From: Candidatus Methanovirga aequatorialis
GTDB taxonomy: Archaea > Methanobacteriota > Methanobacteria > Methanobacteriales > Methanobacteriaceae
Length of the DNA stretch: 46,873 nucleotides
Reading direction: 5' to 3'
Assembly: GCA_031282205.1 (NCBI GenBank)
Contig: JAITEE010000066.1
Coordinates: 1 to 46,873 of the forward strand
In this document: one piece after another, positions 9,676 to 20,725 of the stretch
Layout of the letters: the number at the start of each line of letters is the position of its first letter
Position numbering within the stretch: the first letter of the stretch is position 1
The notes under the pieces: generated by a model
What the model was told of the DNA's origin: nothing
Seen by the model: only the letters and a program-made list of their open reading frames with translations
Databases searched by the model: none
Translations under genes and position numbers: made by a program

Positions 9676-12063
9676 ATGATAATGGATATAACTAACAGCT
9701 TTGATTATGCGGACGTGTTCATTGGAAACTTCCGAACAAAATCGCCTGAAGACATACCAGACACCAGATTCGGCGATACTTACATCATAGACGCAGCAGG
9801 ATTTGACGTTGCTTATGTTGGTTGTGTTAATCGCGTTAACAGTGCATTAGACTCATGCACAACACTCCGTGATGGGGATTACAGATTCACAACCTACGAC
9901 AGTGCTGGTGAAGGATTACGATCAGACAAATACCGCACACAAGGAATTATAACATTCCTAACACCAACAAACATACAACAAAATTTTGATTACACGGACG
10001 TGACCGTGAAAACAATACAAATAAACATTAACAATTGCAACCCAATCATCTACCAAAACAAAAACTTAATACACTACACAGAAGACGACCTACTTTTCAC
10101 AGCGTACCTAACAGACGACACAGGAACGATAAACGAACAATTTCTATTTGAATGCCAACAATGCGATGAAAAGAAACAAACACGTTACACTACAAACCTA
10201 CTCGATTATGAAGCAACTAACGTAGTCTTATACACCAACACATATCAAATACTCCTCACAAAGACACATGATCCTGAAAAGAATAACTCAACACAACACA
10301 TATTCCTAGATGCAGATGATAAAGTCCTTAATTATGTTTATCATCAGCCTATGACGATAAAATTCGAGGATAAAAGACATAAAAAAGAACCATTCACCTT
10401 ATCCTTACGAGGGTCCTGTGTTGATTGTATGGAGAATGAAAGGGTGATTAGGGAAGTTTTCCAACCCGGAGAAGTGAAAACATTAGATCTCCCTGTTTTT
10501 TTCTGGAAAATCAACACGAACCCTAATTTCTTCTTCAATTGGACTGACAACACAGAACCAATCATAATAACTGCAACTGACCAATTATTAGGTTGTTACT
10601 TAGCATTCGGAAGACAGCACAACAAAACAAGGCATAACATAGATGGGCTAGGGTTAAGTAACCTCATATTCAATGCAAAACAATTCTTATCAGAAAATGT
10701 TCAATTCCCTGAAATGTACACGTACAACACTAGCACGTGCAAAATATACCTCCGCTCATCTCAAAGACAAAATAAAATCATGGTCATCTATGATCTGGAA
10801 GAAATACCCTACCCCATAGAGTTTTGGCATACGAACAAGACTGAAGAAGTGACTTTAGAAGTAGTGAACCTCATACAAATAGGCGATCGGAGAACGATTA
10901 ATAACCCGTGTGGAACAAGCCTAATAACTGTTAAAGGATCATCATATTTCCGTTTATGGTTTAATGTTTATTCGATGAACAATTTTAATATGATTGTGCA
11001 AGTTAATATGTATGATGAGGATAAAACCGACCCTGAAACACCATACAAGACAGTTAACAGTCCCATTATACTTGTTGATGGTGATTTCACATTTTTCGAG
11101 ACTTTTTGGTTAGAATCAAATATAAGCCACATATCCATTAAAATTTTGCTTGTTAACCCCACGAACCCTTTAATAATTTATTTCGACACTGTTCTTGGGA
11201 CGATAGCTGATTCTTTGGACGAATTTGAGTTAATATCTGAATGCTATTCCTATGAATGCTTATACTTCCTACTTAAGAATGTTCCTTCCTTCCTATACAA
11301 TATAGTGATTGACGCACCCGAAATAGAACTATTAAGCAAATTTAAAACCACAAACTATGATAACATCAAAGACGGTGAACTACTCACAAAAGGACATAAA
11401 GAACCCAGCACAATCACCATACCCTGCAGCATGCACGGAGTGAACCCTGACATACCAATACAATCTGATGGTAACGCGGTTGAGAAATTTGAATGGTTAG
11501 AGCAAGCAACAACAGAATACTTACTAAATCCACGTGATAGCGATTATAACTTGAAAGAAAGGCAAATACAATTCAGTTTTGATAAAACATGTTATGACGT
11601 GTACAGAATAGACAATATAAAACCCGATTTGATGAATAAGAAAGGAATAAGTTTCGATCTGGGCTTATCAGTTGCCGCGGGTAAAGGATACACAAACTTC
11701 AGCATACCTTTAGGTAACCCGAGCAGCCGAATAAAATACAATATTAAGCCTAATAACACATGCAGACTGTTTAAAATAAACTTAAAATACATTGGTGTGG
11801 TTGAGAGGACTATCAGATTCTTCACGTTAACTAATAATTGGAACGAAGCGATAATAATTTTTGATGAGACGATAATAAAACCAGATCTAGAAAGCACTGT
11901 TAACACGATAGAACTTAATTTATATGAGAATCAATTATACGTTAACGGAGAGTATACAGATTATTATATGATCGGTGATTTGCATTTGGAAGGGATTATA
12001 AACTTATCAGCACCTTCTGATTTTAATATAACTGGTTTTAACGGGAGAATGGAGTTAGTTTAA
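9676..12063 (+). CDS. Large tail/baseplate-type virion protein
   Basis: 795 aa, no TM, in tail module. Confidence 0.5.
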   Translation: MIMDITNSFDYADVFIGNFRTKSPEDIPDTRFGDTYIIDAAGFDVAYVGCVNRVNSALDSCTTLRDGDYRFTTYDSAGEGLRSDKYRTQGIITFLTPTNIQQNFDYTDVTVKTIQININNCNPIIYQNKNLIHYTEDDLLFTAYLTDDTGTINEQFLFECQQCDEKKQTRYTTNLLDYEATNVVLYTNTYQILLTKTHDPEKNNSTQHIFLDADDKVLNYVYHQPMTIKFEDKRHKKEPFTLSLRGSCVDCMENERVIREVFQPGEVKTLDLPVFFWKINTNPNFFFNWTDNTEPIIITATDQLLGCYLAFGRQHNKTRHNIDGLGLSNLIFNAKQFLSENVQFPEMYTYNTSTCKIYLRSSQRQNKIMVIYDLEEIPYPIEFWHTNKTEEVTLEVVNLIQIGDRRTINNPCGTSLITVKGSSYFRLWFNVYSMNNFNMIVQVNMYDEDKTDPETPYKTVNSPIILVDGDFTFFETFWLESNISHISIKILLVNPTNPLIIYFDTVLGTIADSLDEFELISECYSYECLYFLLKNVPSFLYNIVIDAPEIELLSKFKTTNYDNIKDGELLTKGHKEPSTITIPCSMHGVNPDIPIQSDGNAVEKFEWLEQATTEYLLNPRDSDYNLKERQIQFSFDKTCYDVYRIDNIKPDLMNKKGISFDLGLSVAAGKGYTNFSIPLGNPSSRIKYNIKPNNTCRLFKINLKYIGVVERTIRFFTLTNNWNEAIIIFDETIIKPDLESTVNTIELNLYENQLYVNGEYTDYYMIGDLHLEGIINLSAPSDFNITGFNGRMELV

Positions 12064-12065
12064 TT

Positions 12066-14042
12066 ATGAGTGAAGAATATTTACGTCTAGAAACCCTAAA
12101 AAGAGTTCTTAAAGACGCTAATAACCTAACAGGAACAATAACATACTCAAACACACTATTCAGCATATACGCTGAAAGATGGAACCGATTCATAAAAGAA
12201 AAACAAACAACAACACCAGAAAACAATCCGAACATCGAAATCACACCAAACAACAAATACAACCAATGCACAAGAATAATAACAGACATAAACCACCTAC
12301 TTGACTTAATAGACCCACCAACATACGTCGCTGACACAGGAGTGAAGCAAAAATACTTAACCGCACTAAAAAACTTACAACGATTCGTGCAAGGCTTACA
12401 CAACCCCACATTACAACAAACACAAGACAAAAGAACAGCATACAAAACAGGATTCAACCAAATACCCACGAGCATAACTGGATTAGACATACTAAACTAT
12501 ATTAACACCTCAGAATGCAGAAACCTACTCACAAACAACATAAACTCCGCTTTCACAGATTTTAACACAACCATACACTACAATGAATATTGGAAATACG
12601 CGGGTAACGTTATGGGCTTAGTATTCAGACTAATAACAGGATTAACATATTGTGATGATTTGTACTTCTCAGCCATGAACCCACAAGACCCAGACAAACC
12701 CGTAACAGGATACTTGATTGATAAACTGGATTTATTACATTACATGAGCTTGTATGATTTTCAGATATGGAATAATTACGGCGTACCATGCGGAAACCTA
12801 AACCTCATACAAGACAGTTTAACCGTGACAGAATATAATGAAGCTAAAAACAGTGTTGATTCTAAAAACTACTTAGAATTAACTCTCCCCATCACCAAAA
12901 AAACTAATCTTGAGCTTTTACAGGTAGGTAATTGGATTGTTAAAAAAGAAAATCTCAACGGGGAAGGGATGCGTTACCTAATAACGGAAGTAGAGAAAAC
13001 AGATCAGAAAATAAAAGTTATAGCAGCTGATTTGAGTGTTGCAACTCTTTTAACTGTTCAGAACACGAGATCAGACGCTGTTATAGGTTCAACTGACCCT
13101 AAAATACTGTTTAAAGACATTATACTTATAACTGGGAACCCTCCAACCATACCTTCATCCGACGTTGGAACAAGCCCCATATACAATTTAAAAAAATATT
13201 TAGACTACTGCACACTAGCAGGATACGATTACGTGTTCGAATTCACAGGCGACACCGAATCATTAAACATAAACAAAAAAGAAACACGGCAAAACATCAT
13301 CTTCCTCTCCGAAGCAAGCATAACCGAGAAAAAAACAGAACAAAAAATAGAGGACATGATACAATCAACACGCAACGTGTACGAATCAAGAAGATTAGAA
13401 CGAGATGAACACGTTTACACTCTAAGCAGAGATGCTACATATAATGTAGGGAATATAATAGCTGCTGGCCAAGGTGCATGGTGCAGTAAACCAGATGGAG
13501 GGTTTGAAAACTGCCCAACACCCATAAACAGTCTTGTTTGGAAACAGAACAGCTACCACCTAGGAGAAGATGAAATACACTACAAAACACTAACCAACAA
13601 CCTGGGGGATAGACTAGTGTTCAACACAGACGAATATAACACCTCCACAAACCCTGATTTATCCACAACAGAAAAATCCGACGACTATTTTTATAAAACA
13701 ATACAAAAAAACCGCAGAACCAATTATGATAACTTCATTAAAACTAAATCAACAATCAAAGAGTTCAAATTAGACTTAACACTTAATATGATGGAATACT
13801 ACGCCCTAAAACAAAAACAAGATGTTAATATTGGAGATATTATTATTCTTGAGCGTGCTGATGAGTCTTATCAAATAGCCGAAGTTGTGAGCACAGTTAA
13901 GAGTTATAATAACCTACTGGACTCTGAAATTGTTTTAGGTTCTCTTTTAAAGAATTTCACGGATAGTGGGGAGTATGTTCAAGCACCTTTACTTAACACA
14001 ACACTCACTAACATTCTACAGTACATTGGGGTTGAAATATAA
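12066..14042 (+). CDS. Tail protein (Dit/Tal-like or baseplate hub)
   Basis: 658 aa directly before the tape-measure gene; QVGNWIVKKENLNGEGMRYLITEVEKT / LKQKQDVNIGDIIILERADESYQIAEVV hub-like regions. Confidence 0.5.
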   Translation: MSEEYLRLETLKRVLKDANNLTGTITYSNTLFSIYAERWNRFIKEKQTTTPENNPNIEITPNNKYNQCTRIITDINHLLDLIDPPTYVADTGVKQKYLTALKNLQRFVQGLHNPTLQQTQDKRTAYKTGFNQIPTSITGLDILNYINTSECRNLLTNNINSAFTDFNTTIHYNEYWKYAGNVMGLVFRLITGLTYCDDLYFSAMNPQDPDKPVTGYLIDKLDLLHYMSLYDFQIWNNYGVPCGNLNLIQDSLTVTEYNEAKNSVDSKNYLELTLPITKKTNLELLQVGNWIVKKENLNGEGMRYLITEVEKTDQKIKVIAADLSVATLLTVQNTRSDAVIGSTDPKILFKDIILITGNPPTIPSSDVGTSPIYNLKKYLDYCTLAGYDYVFEFTGDTESLNINKKETRQNIIFLSEASITEKKTEQKIEDMIQSTRNVYESRRLERDEHVYTLSRDATYNVGNIIAAGQGAWCSKPDGGFENCPTPINSLVWKQNSYHLGEDEIHYKTLTNNLGDRLVFNTDEYNTSTNPDLSTTEKSDDYFYKTIQKNRRTNYDNFIKTKSTIKEFKLDLTLNMMEYYALKQKQDVNIGDIIILERADESYQIAEVVSTVKSYNNLLDSEIVLGSLLKNFTDSGEYVQAPLLNTTLTNILQYIGVEI

Positions 14043-16844
14043 ATGGCTGAGAACAGAATAGAGATAGAATTCACAGGATCAGACGAAATATCAGAGATAA
14101 TAACAGGTATAACTGATCTGTTGCTGGATTTGCAATCCACTGTTGAAAATATTGATTTCAGTAGTTTGGAGTCGTTAGATGTTGACACGAGTAGTATTAC
14201 TAATGCTTCTGAGGATGTGACTACTTTAGGTGATGAAATAAGGAATATTCCTGATGATACAGTAGTAAATGTTGACACTAGTAGTATAGATAATGCAGCC
14301 GCTGATGTTGAAGAGCTTAATTCGGGAATAAACAATATTGAGACATTCATACAAATAAATATAGACGTTAGTGACTTGGAGAACGCTAAAAACGCAATGG
14401 AAGAAGTGAAATCAGCTGAGGAAGATATAACGAGCATGGACCTCTCTTCCCAATTCGGTGACTTAGCAGGGGCAATTGGGGACGCGGCTGTGGCTGGTGT
14501 TGGTCTTGGTTCGTCTTTAAGCGCGATACAACTCGGTATTGCCTCTGCTGACAGTTCACAAATATTTTACAATATTGCAGACGCAGCAGGATACTCTAAA
14601 GAATCAATGGATGGTATGTTAAGCTCTATGTCATCTATTAACACACAAGGAGTGAAGGTTAGGGGTGTTGCGACTGTATGGGCCGATTTCGGAAGAACGG
14701 TCGGTTTGAGCGAATCATCAATAGTCCAGATGGGTGATTCGATGTTAAAAGTTGCTGCAAACGCATCAAACTTAGGTAAAGATGGTGTGGGAGCTGTAAA
14801 TAGTCTTACAGGAGCAATGCTGCGATGGTCGAATGGAACACAACTACAAGGTAGAATGTTAGCAAATCTTGCTAAAACGACAGGATTAACAAAAGATCAA
14901 ATATCTGAATTACAAGCAGTTGCCTTAGAGTATGGCGAGGACAGCCAAGAGTTCGTTGATGCAACAAACAGAATGACGGGGAGTATGGATACAGATAAAC
15001 CCTTAACATTCGCACAAACATTCCAACAAATGAAAAACGAAATCGCTGGAGCTGCCCGTACAATACTTACGGACGTTAAACCAACCTTTGATTGGATAGT
15101 TAAAGAAGCAAAAGTTGTATATGGTGCACTAGAAGGGTTAACAGGAGGGAATACAGCTGAGCTGGTCGTTGGGGGAGTAATGGCGGGTGGATTAATAGTT
15201 GGATTAAAAAAATTAATAAGTTTTTTCACGAGCCTTAAAAACATATTCGGAAAAGTAAGCGATGCAGCAGGTAAAGTTAAAACCGATACAGTTAGTAAAT
15301 CAATTACAAGTTTGAAGGATTCTTTGAAAAATATGGGGAAGATATTCGTACAAGCCGCTGTTGCAATGGCTATAGCAGCAGCGTTAATAGCTGAAGGGAT
15401 GTTATTAGTAGCTGGGATTGGTGTGGTGTTCAAGGCTGTTGAACCACAATTTAATCAAGGAACAGAGGGTATAAAAGCAGTGGCTAAACTTTTAACTGAA
15501 ATAGCAATACCATTAGCGGCTCTTATACTAGCAGGAATAGTATTTAACAAATTAGGGTTAAGTTTCATTGGTGCGTTGTCTGGTGTGGCTGAGGTCATGA
15601 CCCTTATAAGTGAAACATTATTATTCTTCGTAGTTCCGATGCTAGCAATCGCAGCTAACGGCGCATTATATACAAGCATACAAGGACAAGTTCAAGATGG
15701 AATTGAAGGCATTAAAATAGTATCGCAACTATTAACAGACTTAGCTGTTCCTTTAGGTCTTATAATAGTTGCTGGTGCTTTGCTTGGTAGTATAGGTTTA
15801 GAAACATTACCAGAAATGATACTTGGAATCGCAGCAGTCTTCACACTAATATCTGAGACATTACTAGGATTCACACTCCCATTACTAGCACTAGCAGCGG
15901 TAGGTGCGGTCTACGAAGAGATAAAAGACCAGGTAAATGACGGAATAACAGCAGTACAATTATCAATCACCTCGATAGGCTTAACAATACAATTATTAAT
16001 ACTCACATTACAACAAATCATCGAAACAATCATTAACACGGCAGTAAGCGTAATAACAACCTTCATAAGTGGAATAACAACTGTTATACAGGGTATTTCG
16101 GATGGTGTTAACACAATCAGCAGCATGACAATAAACAGCACAGGATTATGGGGTGTGGCAGCTAGCATAACACTAGCTGGTATTGGGTATGCGGCTATTG
16201 GATTCGCACTTGCAGGGTTTGCTGCAGGATTAGTAGGTGCAGGATTAGGAGCTATGGTAGCAAAAGGAGTTAGCTGGATTCTCTCAGTCCTGGGCGGGAA
16301 TCCGCAGAATGTTATACAAGGTATACAGAATAATATTAATAATATGAAAAGTGTTGATAGTGGAAAGCTTGATGGGATAAAAGACAGTATTAACACTGCC
16401 AGGGACAAATTCAAGGATTTAACAAGGGCTCTTGATGATTTAAATAGTGCGATCAGTGATTGGAATAACAAGACGATTACAACACCTGAAAATAAGACTA
16501 TTAAAGCTCCAAGCGTGACTAGGGAAGCATTGCCTGCCGTTCCACGGTTTATTGAGCCAACAATCCCTACGAGCACACAGGATTATGTGAATGATTTAAT
16601 TAGTCCAATAGCTCCATTAACTGCTACGAGTAAGAATAAGAGTGTTGTGGGAGGTAATAATGTTGTTAAAAGAAGAATAGAAATAGACACAACCTCAGAC
16701 GTAAGATTAACTGCTGAGGATAATGTTCAAATTAATCAGGAGAATTTGGATGATTTAGAGAAGAAATTATTAGCTCAGCAAAAAGATTATTTGAATAGTA
16801 GGAAATTCAGGGATTTGCTTAATAAGCAACTAGCAACATTTTAG
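14043..16844 (+). CDS. Tape measure protein
   Basis: 933 aa; N-terminal coiled region, hydrophobic repeat core, Ala/Gly-rich TM-like segments. Confidence 0.85.
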   Translation: MAENRIEIEFTGSDEISEIITGITDLLLDLQSTVENIDFSSLESLDVDTSSITNASEDVTTLGDEIRNIPDDTVVNVDTSSIDNAAADVEELNSGINNIETFIQINIDVSDLENAKNAMEEVKSAEEDITSMDLSSQFGDLAGAIGDAAVAGVGLGSSLSAIQLGIASADSSQIFYNIADAAGYSKESMDGMLSSMSSINTQGVKVRGVATVWADFGRTVGLSESSIVQMGDSMLKVAANASNLGKDGVGAVNSLTGAMLRWSNGTQLQGRMLANLAKTTGLTKDQISELQAVALEYGEDSQEFVDATNRMTGSMDTDKPLTFAQTFQQMKNEIAGAARTILTDVKPTFDWIVKEAKVVYGALEGLTGGNTAELVVGGVMAGGLIVGLKKLISFFTSLKNIFGKVSDAAGKVKTDTVSKSITSLKDSLKNMGKIFVQAAVAMAIAAALIAEGMLLVAGIGVVFKAVEPQFNQGTEGIKAVAKLLTEIAIPLAALILAGIVFNKLGLSFIGALSGVAEVMTLISETLLFFVVPMLAIAANGALYTSIQGQVQDGIEGIKIVSQLLTDLAVPLGLIIVAGALLGSIGLETLPEMILGIAAVFTLISETLLGFTLPLLALAAVGAVYEEIKDQVNDGITAVQLSITSIGLTIQLLILTLQQIIETIINTAVSVITTFISGITTVIQGISDGVNTISSMTINSTGLWGVAASITLAGIGYAAIGFALAGFAAGLVGAGLGAMVAKGVSWILSVLGGNPQNVIQGIQNNINNMKSVDSGKLDGIKDSINTARDKFKDLTRALDDLNSAISDWNNKTITTPENKTIKAPSVTREALPAVPRFIEPTIPTSTQDYVNDLISPIAPLTATSKNKSVVGGNNVVKRRIEIDTTSDVRLTAEDNVQINQENLDDLEKKLLAQQKDYLNSRKFRDLLNKQLATF

Positions 16845-16851
16845 ATATTTT

Positions 16852-17187
16852 TTAATCATCTTTTTTTCTTAAACCAATATAACACTTATAAGTATTTATT
16901 CCCTTATTTATTAAAGGATACATTTTCTTCATTACTTTAACGTGCTTAAATTGTTTTATTAATCTAAGGAAACCAAAATCACATAATATTGTGAACAACA
17001 AGAGTATATCCAAGACCAGATGCATACTAAATTTTTTATGAAGTGTTAAAGCATATACAATATCTATTAAGAATATTATAGACAGAATCAACCCCAAATT
17101 AGGTAAAGTAATATAATTAAACAAACTACAAATATCTAAAATTGAAATTGTCCATATAAAACAACCATACGCAGTTTTAATCCCCAT
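16852..17187 (-). CDS. Small integral membrane protein (moron)
   Basis: 111 aa, about three hydrophobic segments, opposite strand to the structural genes. Confidence 0.6.
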   Translation of the reverse strand: MGIKTAYGCFIWTISILDICSLFNYITLPNLGLILSIIFLIDIVYALTLHKKFSMHLVLDILLLFTILCDFGFLRLIKQFKHVKVMKKMYPLINKGINTYKCYIGLRKKDD

Positions 17188-17205
17188 TTTCAGAACACGA
17201 AAAGG

Positions 17206-17832
17206 TTAATTCAATAATTTGCGTTTTAATTCATCAAACTCTTCTTGAGTTAAAACGCCTCCATCTAATAGTTCTTTTGCTTCTTTTAGTTGTGTTACAA
17301 TATCTTTATTATTATTGTCTTTATTTTTTCTTCTTTCTTGAATAAAATTAAAAGCATGCTCTAATTCTTTTTGTTTTGCTAAAACAGCATCGTCACTTCC
17401 TTCCCATGAATGATCCCATTTTTCTTCTTTCCCATTACACATATAATATATGACAATCCCCACAGTAGCTTTTGTTTGACCTTTGTATGTCGCATGTCCT
17501 GGATGCCATCCAGTGAAAACGTCGTAAGTCCCCCATTTTGTTTTACTACCATTTAGGGTAAATTGGACATCAGTTATGTTATTTAGAGGAATAAACTTAT
17601 TTTTAGTAAAATCTTTTTCATCATAAACAAAAACGAGACCTTTTTCTCTAAGATGAACACCATTATCGAGCTTATATTTGAATTCACCATAATTTTCATT
17701 CATTTTTTGTTTAAATATTTTCTTTTGTTTTTCTTCTTCAGCTTTTCTGAGTTTTCTTCTTTCAAAATATCCTTGTCCAACCGTTTCTGATTCGGCTATT
17801 CCTGCGTCTTTTAAAAAGTTCATAAGTCCCAT
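17206..17832 (-). CDS. SHOCT-domain protein with PH-like central region (moron)
   Basis: C-terminal TQLKEAKELLDGGVLTQEEFDELKRKLLN is a SHOCT motif; N-terminal GLMNFLKDAGI.. Confidence 0.75.
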   Translation of the reverse strand: MGLMNFLKDAGIAESETVGQGYFERRKLRKAEEEKQKKIFKQKMNENYGEFKYKLDNGVHLREKGLVFVYDEKDFTKNKFIPLNNITDVQFTLNGSKTKWGTYDVFTGWHPGHATYKGQTKATVGIVIYYMCNGKEEKWDHSWEGSDDAVLAKQKELEHAFNFIQERRKNKDNNNKDIVTQLKEAKELLDGGVLTQEEFDELKRKLLN

Positions 17833-17883
17833 TTTTTTACATCCTTTTTTTGAAAATGATAAATTATAATAATTTTGTACATT

Positions 17884-18036
17884 TTATTCTCTCACTTTTC
17901 TCTTATTTTCTTCATACAAATAGAATATGTGCAATACGAATTCCTTCAAAAACATGTCTTCCTCAACAGCTTCTTTTTTCATCTGTTTTAAAGCTGATTT
18001 TGGTATATTAACGTTCAGCTTAACTTCTTGAGTCAT
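17884..18036 (-). CDS. 50-aa ribbon-helix-helix-like regulator (not in ORF track)
   Basis: Manual translation MTQEVKLNVNIPKSALKQMKKEAVEEDMFLKEFVLHIFYLYEENKRKVRE. Confidence 0.7.
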   Translation of the reverse strand: MTQEVKLNVNIPKSALKQMKKEAVEEDMFLKEFVLHIFYLYEENKRKVRE

Positions 18037-18208
18037 AATTCTCAACAACCTTTTTGACATTTTATAATATATTATTGTGTTTTATATTATATATATGTTT
18101 TCATACAAAAAATACAAAATATAATAATGTATTAAATGTACTTAAACTACCTACAAACACGAAAACAGTAGATATATATACTATAAAACACAAAAAACAA
18201 CACATAAT

Positions 18209-18649
18209 ATGATCAACTCAAAAAAAAGCCGTTTTCAAACCATCGTAGAAAAATTAGAACTTATTTTGCGAATGGAATATCCAGACATCCCCTTATTCAG
18301 CATAGGAAAATCCTCAGAGTATGTTCGTTCAAATCAACCTGTTGGTTTCACAATAATGAAAAAAGAGGATGTTTTAATTAGAACAACGAATATTTGCCAG
18401 TCCAAAGAGGCTAAATTTGATATTGGGGTGTTGTTGAAGTTGGATAGTGAGCATGCGACTTATGAATTATCTGAGATAGCTGAGAACCTTATTGATAAAT
18501 TCAATACTGATGATGGGTTCAAAACTCTTGATAACACGGTTATTGAATGCGGATTAGATGATAGGTTGAATACGAGTTATAATTTCGTTAACAGTCAAGG
18601 AAAACGCCTTAACACACTAACAATCCCAATGCAAGTACGATACGCATGA
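18209..18649 (+). CDS. Head-tail joining/tail-terminator-like protein
   Basis: 146 aa, ATGA-overlapped with the next connector-like gene. Confidence 0.5.
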   Translation: MINSKKSRFQTIVEKLELILRMEYPDIPLFSIGKSSEYVRSNQPVGFTIMKKEDVLIRTTNICQSKEAKFDIGVLLKLDSEHATYELSEIAENLIDKFNTDDGFKTLDNTVIECGLDDRLNTSYNFVNSQGKRLNTLTIPMQVRYA

Positions 18650-19134
18650 ATACTAATGTTAAATTCCGTGAACAATCCGTAATCCGATGGGGTGACCGCC
18701 AAACCGTGAAACGTCATCTCGGATATGGTAAAGACTTCCTATCTGATGATAAACTCATAACAAGCTGTCTCCTGTACGCGAATAACGATATAGAATCAGA
18801 ATTAATAAATGAAGGTTTTTGTGAAGGTGACATAGAACAATTACCAAATTGTAATTTGCAATTAACCCAAATAGCCGAGTTATTAGCTGCGAGCTACGCG
18901 TACTTAGATAGTGAAACTTATAATGCTCAGATTGAAGATATGAAAACTGATAAGTTCAGGAAAATAGCAACAGACAAATTACAGAACCTACTCGGGAACC
19001 TGCGTGGGAAATGTGAGGACATAAGGAATTATGATGATTATGTAATTACTGAATACAGACACAGAAGTCAACATAACGAATTATGTAATGATACATGTTA
19101 TAATTGTGTAGATTGTAGTTTCAAACAATTTTAG
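18646..19134 (+). CDS. Mu gp36 (DUF1320)-like head-tail adaptor with C-terminal Cys cluster
   Basis: LLYANNDIESEL..LTQIAELLAASYAYLDS pattern; CNDTCYNCVDC tail. Confidence 0.5.
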   Translation: MNTNVKFREQSVIRWGDRQTVKRHLGYGKDFLSDDKLITSCLLYANNDIESELINEGFCEGDIEQLPNCNLQLTQIAELLAASYAYLDSETYNAQIEDMKTDKFRKIATDKLQNLLGNLRGKCEDIRNYDDYVITEYRHRSQHNELCNDTCYNCVDCSFKQF

Positions 19135-19166
19135 GTATTCAAAACAATTTAAAAAGAAGGAAAAAC

Positions 19167-20723
19167 ATGGAAAATGAATGCGAAGACATAAACGAATTCC
19201 CTACGATAGAGGAGATGCAACGGAACCGTTATTTGTATTATTGCTGGTTAAAATACGTGTATGAGAATGGAGGAGGTGGTGGTCAGCCAACATTTATTTT
19301 TAGTGTTGATGATACTTTAACAGTTACTCAAACAGATTATGAGGCAGACATAAGTCTTGCTGAGGGGAAAGTTGAAGGTAAACATTTAAAAGATGCTACA
19401 ATCACCTCTTCTAAGATAGCTAATAATCAGATAACTGGTGGTCAGTTTAATCCTAAAATAGCTGAAGCAACAGTAACCAATCGTGAATTAGCAGGTAATT
19501 CAGTCACAAATAGTCAAATAAGTAATAATGCAGTCACTAGAAACAAATTAGACGGTGATGTGGTTGATGGAGATAGCAGTAATTTATTAGAATTCAGAGA
19601 TGATGGCTTATACGTCCCCAATATTGCATCATCAAATTCTATTAGTGTATTGAAAGGGCAGAATACTATTACTCCTTCTGCTAAAATAGCTGCTGCATCA
19701 GACAATAATTTAGAAATATTAAGTGATGGTTTGTACAGTAAATTGGTTGATAATCGTTTATGGCATTATATCGGTGATTTAAATGATTTCACTGACTTGG
19801 AAAAGTTAAGCACTCCCCAAATCAACGGAACACTCATAAAAGTGTTTAATCCTGATGCAACCACTCAAATGTATGAGTGGAATGCTACCGATGAAGCATG
19901 GGAAGAATCTAGTGAAACAACAGGTGAAATAGCATTATTACAAGGAGTAGATTACCTACCACCCGCCGATGGTTACGGTAACGAGCAAATGTTCTGGATC
20001 CTCCACATACTCGAATCCAGTCCGACTCATGGTGGTGAGGGATGGTACTGGTTCACAGACCATTGGAATCAGTTAGACGCAACAATCAACGTTGTTAATA
20101 GTGTTAATATTGGTGATATGAATCCAGTAACTAGTAATGCCGTTGCACAAGTCATTGAAAATATTAATCCTGAATCTGACGTTTATTATAATGATGGGGA
20201 TGAAATAAAACCTTTACCAATCGAATTGAATAATCATAAACAATACGTCCCCCTAATGAACGAAACAGTTAATTATAGTTTTAATCACCACATCAAAAAC
20301 GATACAGTATTCACTAAACTAAACATCCAATTACCCTCCGATTTCAAAGATTATACTGTAGATATATACTCTTCAGAATCAGGATCATTTGCTGTTAAAT
20401 TTGATGAGGAACAGAATATTATTAGTTTAACCAGCCAGGACCCAGCAATCAACGATTTCATCTTTTGGGATGGGGAATGGACTGGCCCTGCAGATATTCT
20501 TGGTATAGGAGTATGGACTGGTTCACAATTAATCGCTCATCCTGAGTATGCATATTTTATATTATACGAGGAGGAACCGTTCCCTGTTGCTCCTGATCCT
20601 GATTACATATCATATGTTTCTGTGGCTGATGCGGGTCTTATTTCTAAATCTAATGTCGATACTGATTGTTTCACTTTCAATAGTGATGGGAAATTGACTT
20701 TAGGATATACCTGGGATGATTAA
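19167..20723 (+). CDS. Tail fibre with repetitive stalk
   Basis: Repeats GKHLKDATITSSKIANNQITGGQFNPKIAEATVTNRELAGNSVTNSQISNNAVTRNKLDGDV. Confidence 0.7.
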   Translation: MENECEDINEFPTIEEMQRNRYLYYCWLKYVYENGGGGGQPTFIFSVDDTLTVTQTDYEADISLAEGKVEGKHLKDATITSSKIANNQITGGQFNPKIAEATVTNRELAGNSVTNSQISNNAVTRNKLDGDVVDGDSSNLLEFRDDGLYVPNIASSNSISVLKGQNTITPSAKIAAASDNNLEILSDGLYSKLVDNRLWHYIGDLNDFTDLEKLSTPQINGTLIKVFNPDATTQMYEWNATDEAWEESSETTGEIALLQGVDYLPPADGYGNEQMFWILHILESSPTHGGEGWYWFTDHWNQLDATINVVNSVNIGDMNPVTSNAVAQVIENINPESDVYYNDGDEIKPLPIELNNHKQYVPLMNETVNYSFNHHIKNDTVFTKLNIQLPSDFKDYTVDIYSSESGSFAVKFDEEQNIISLTSQDPAINDFIFWDGEWTGPADILGIGVWTGSQLIAHPEYAYFILYEEEPFPVAPDPDYISYVSVADAGLISKSNVDTDCFTFNSDGKLTLGYTWDD

Positions 20724-20725
20724 AA

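Noticed and set aside
12038-12490. 150-aa minus ORF opposite tail gene
   Set aside because: Antisense to A/C-rich coding DNA; Cys/Val/Leu-rich low-plausibility product.
14897-16576. Long minus-strand ORFs opposite the tape measure gene
   Set aside because: Antisense shadows of a repetitive Ala/Ile-rich coding gene; no family features.
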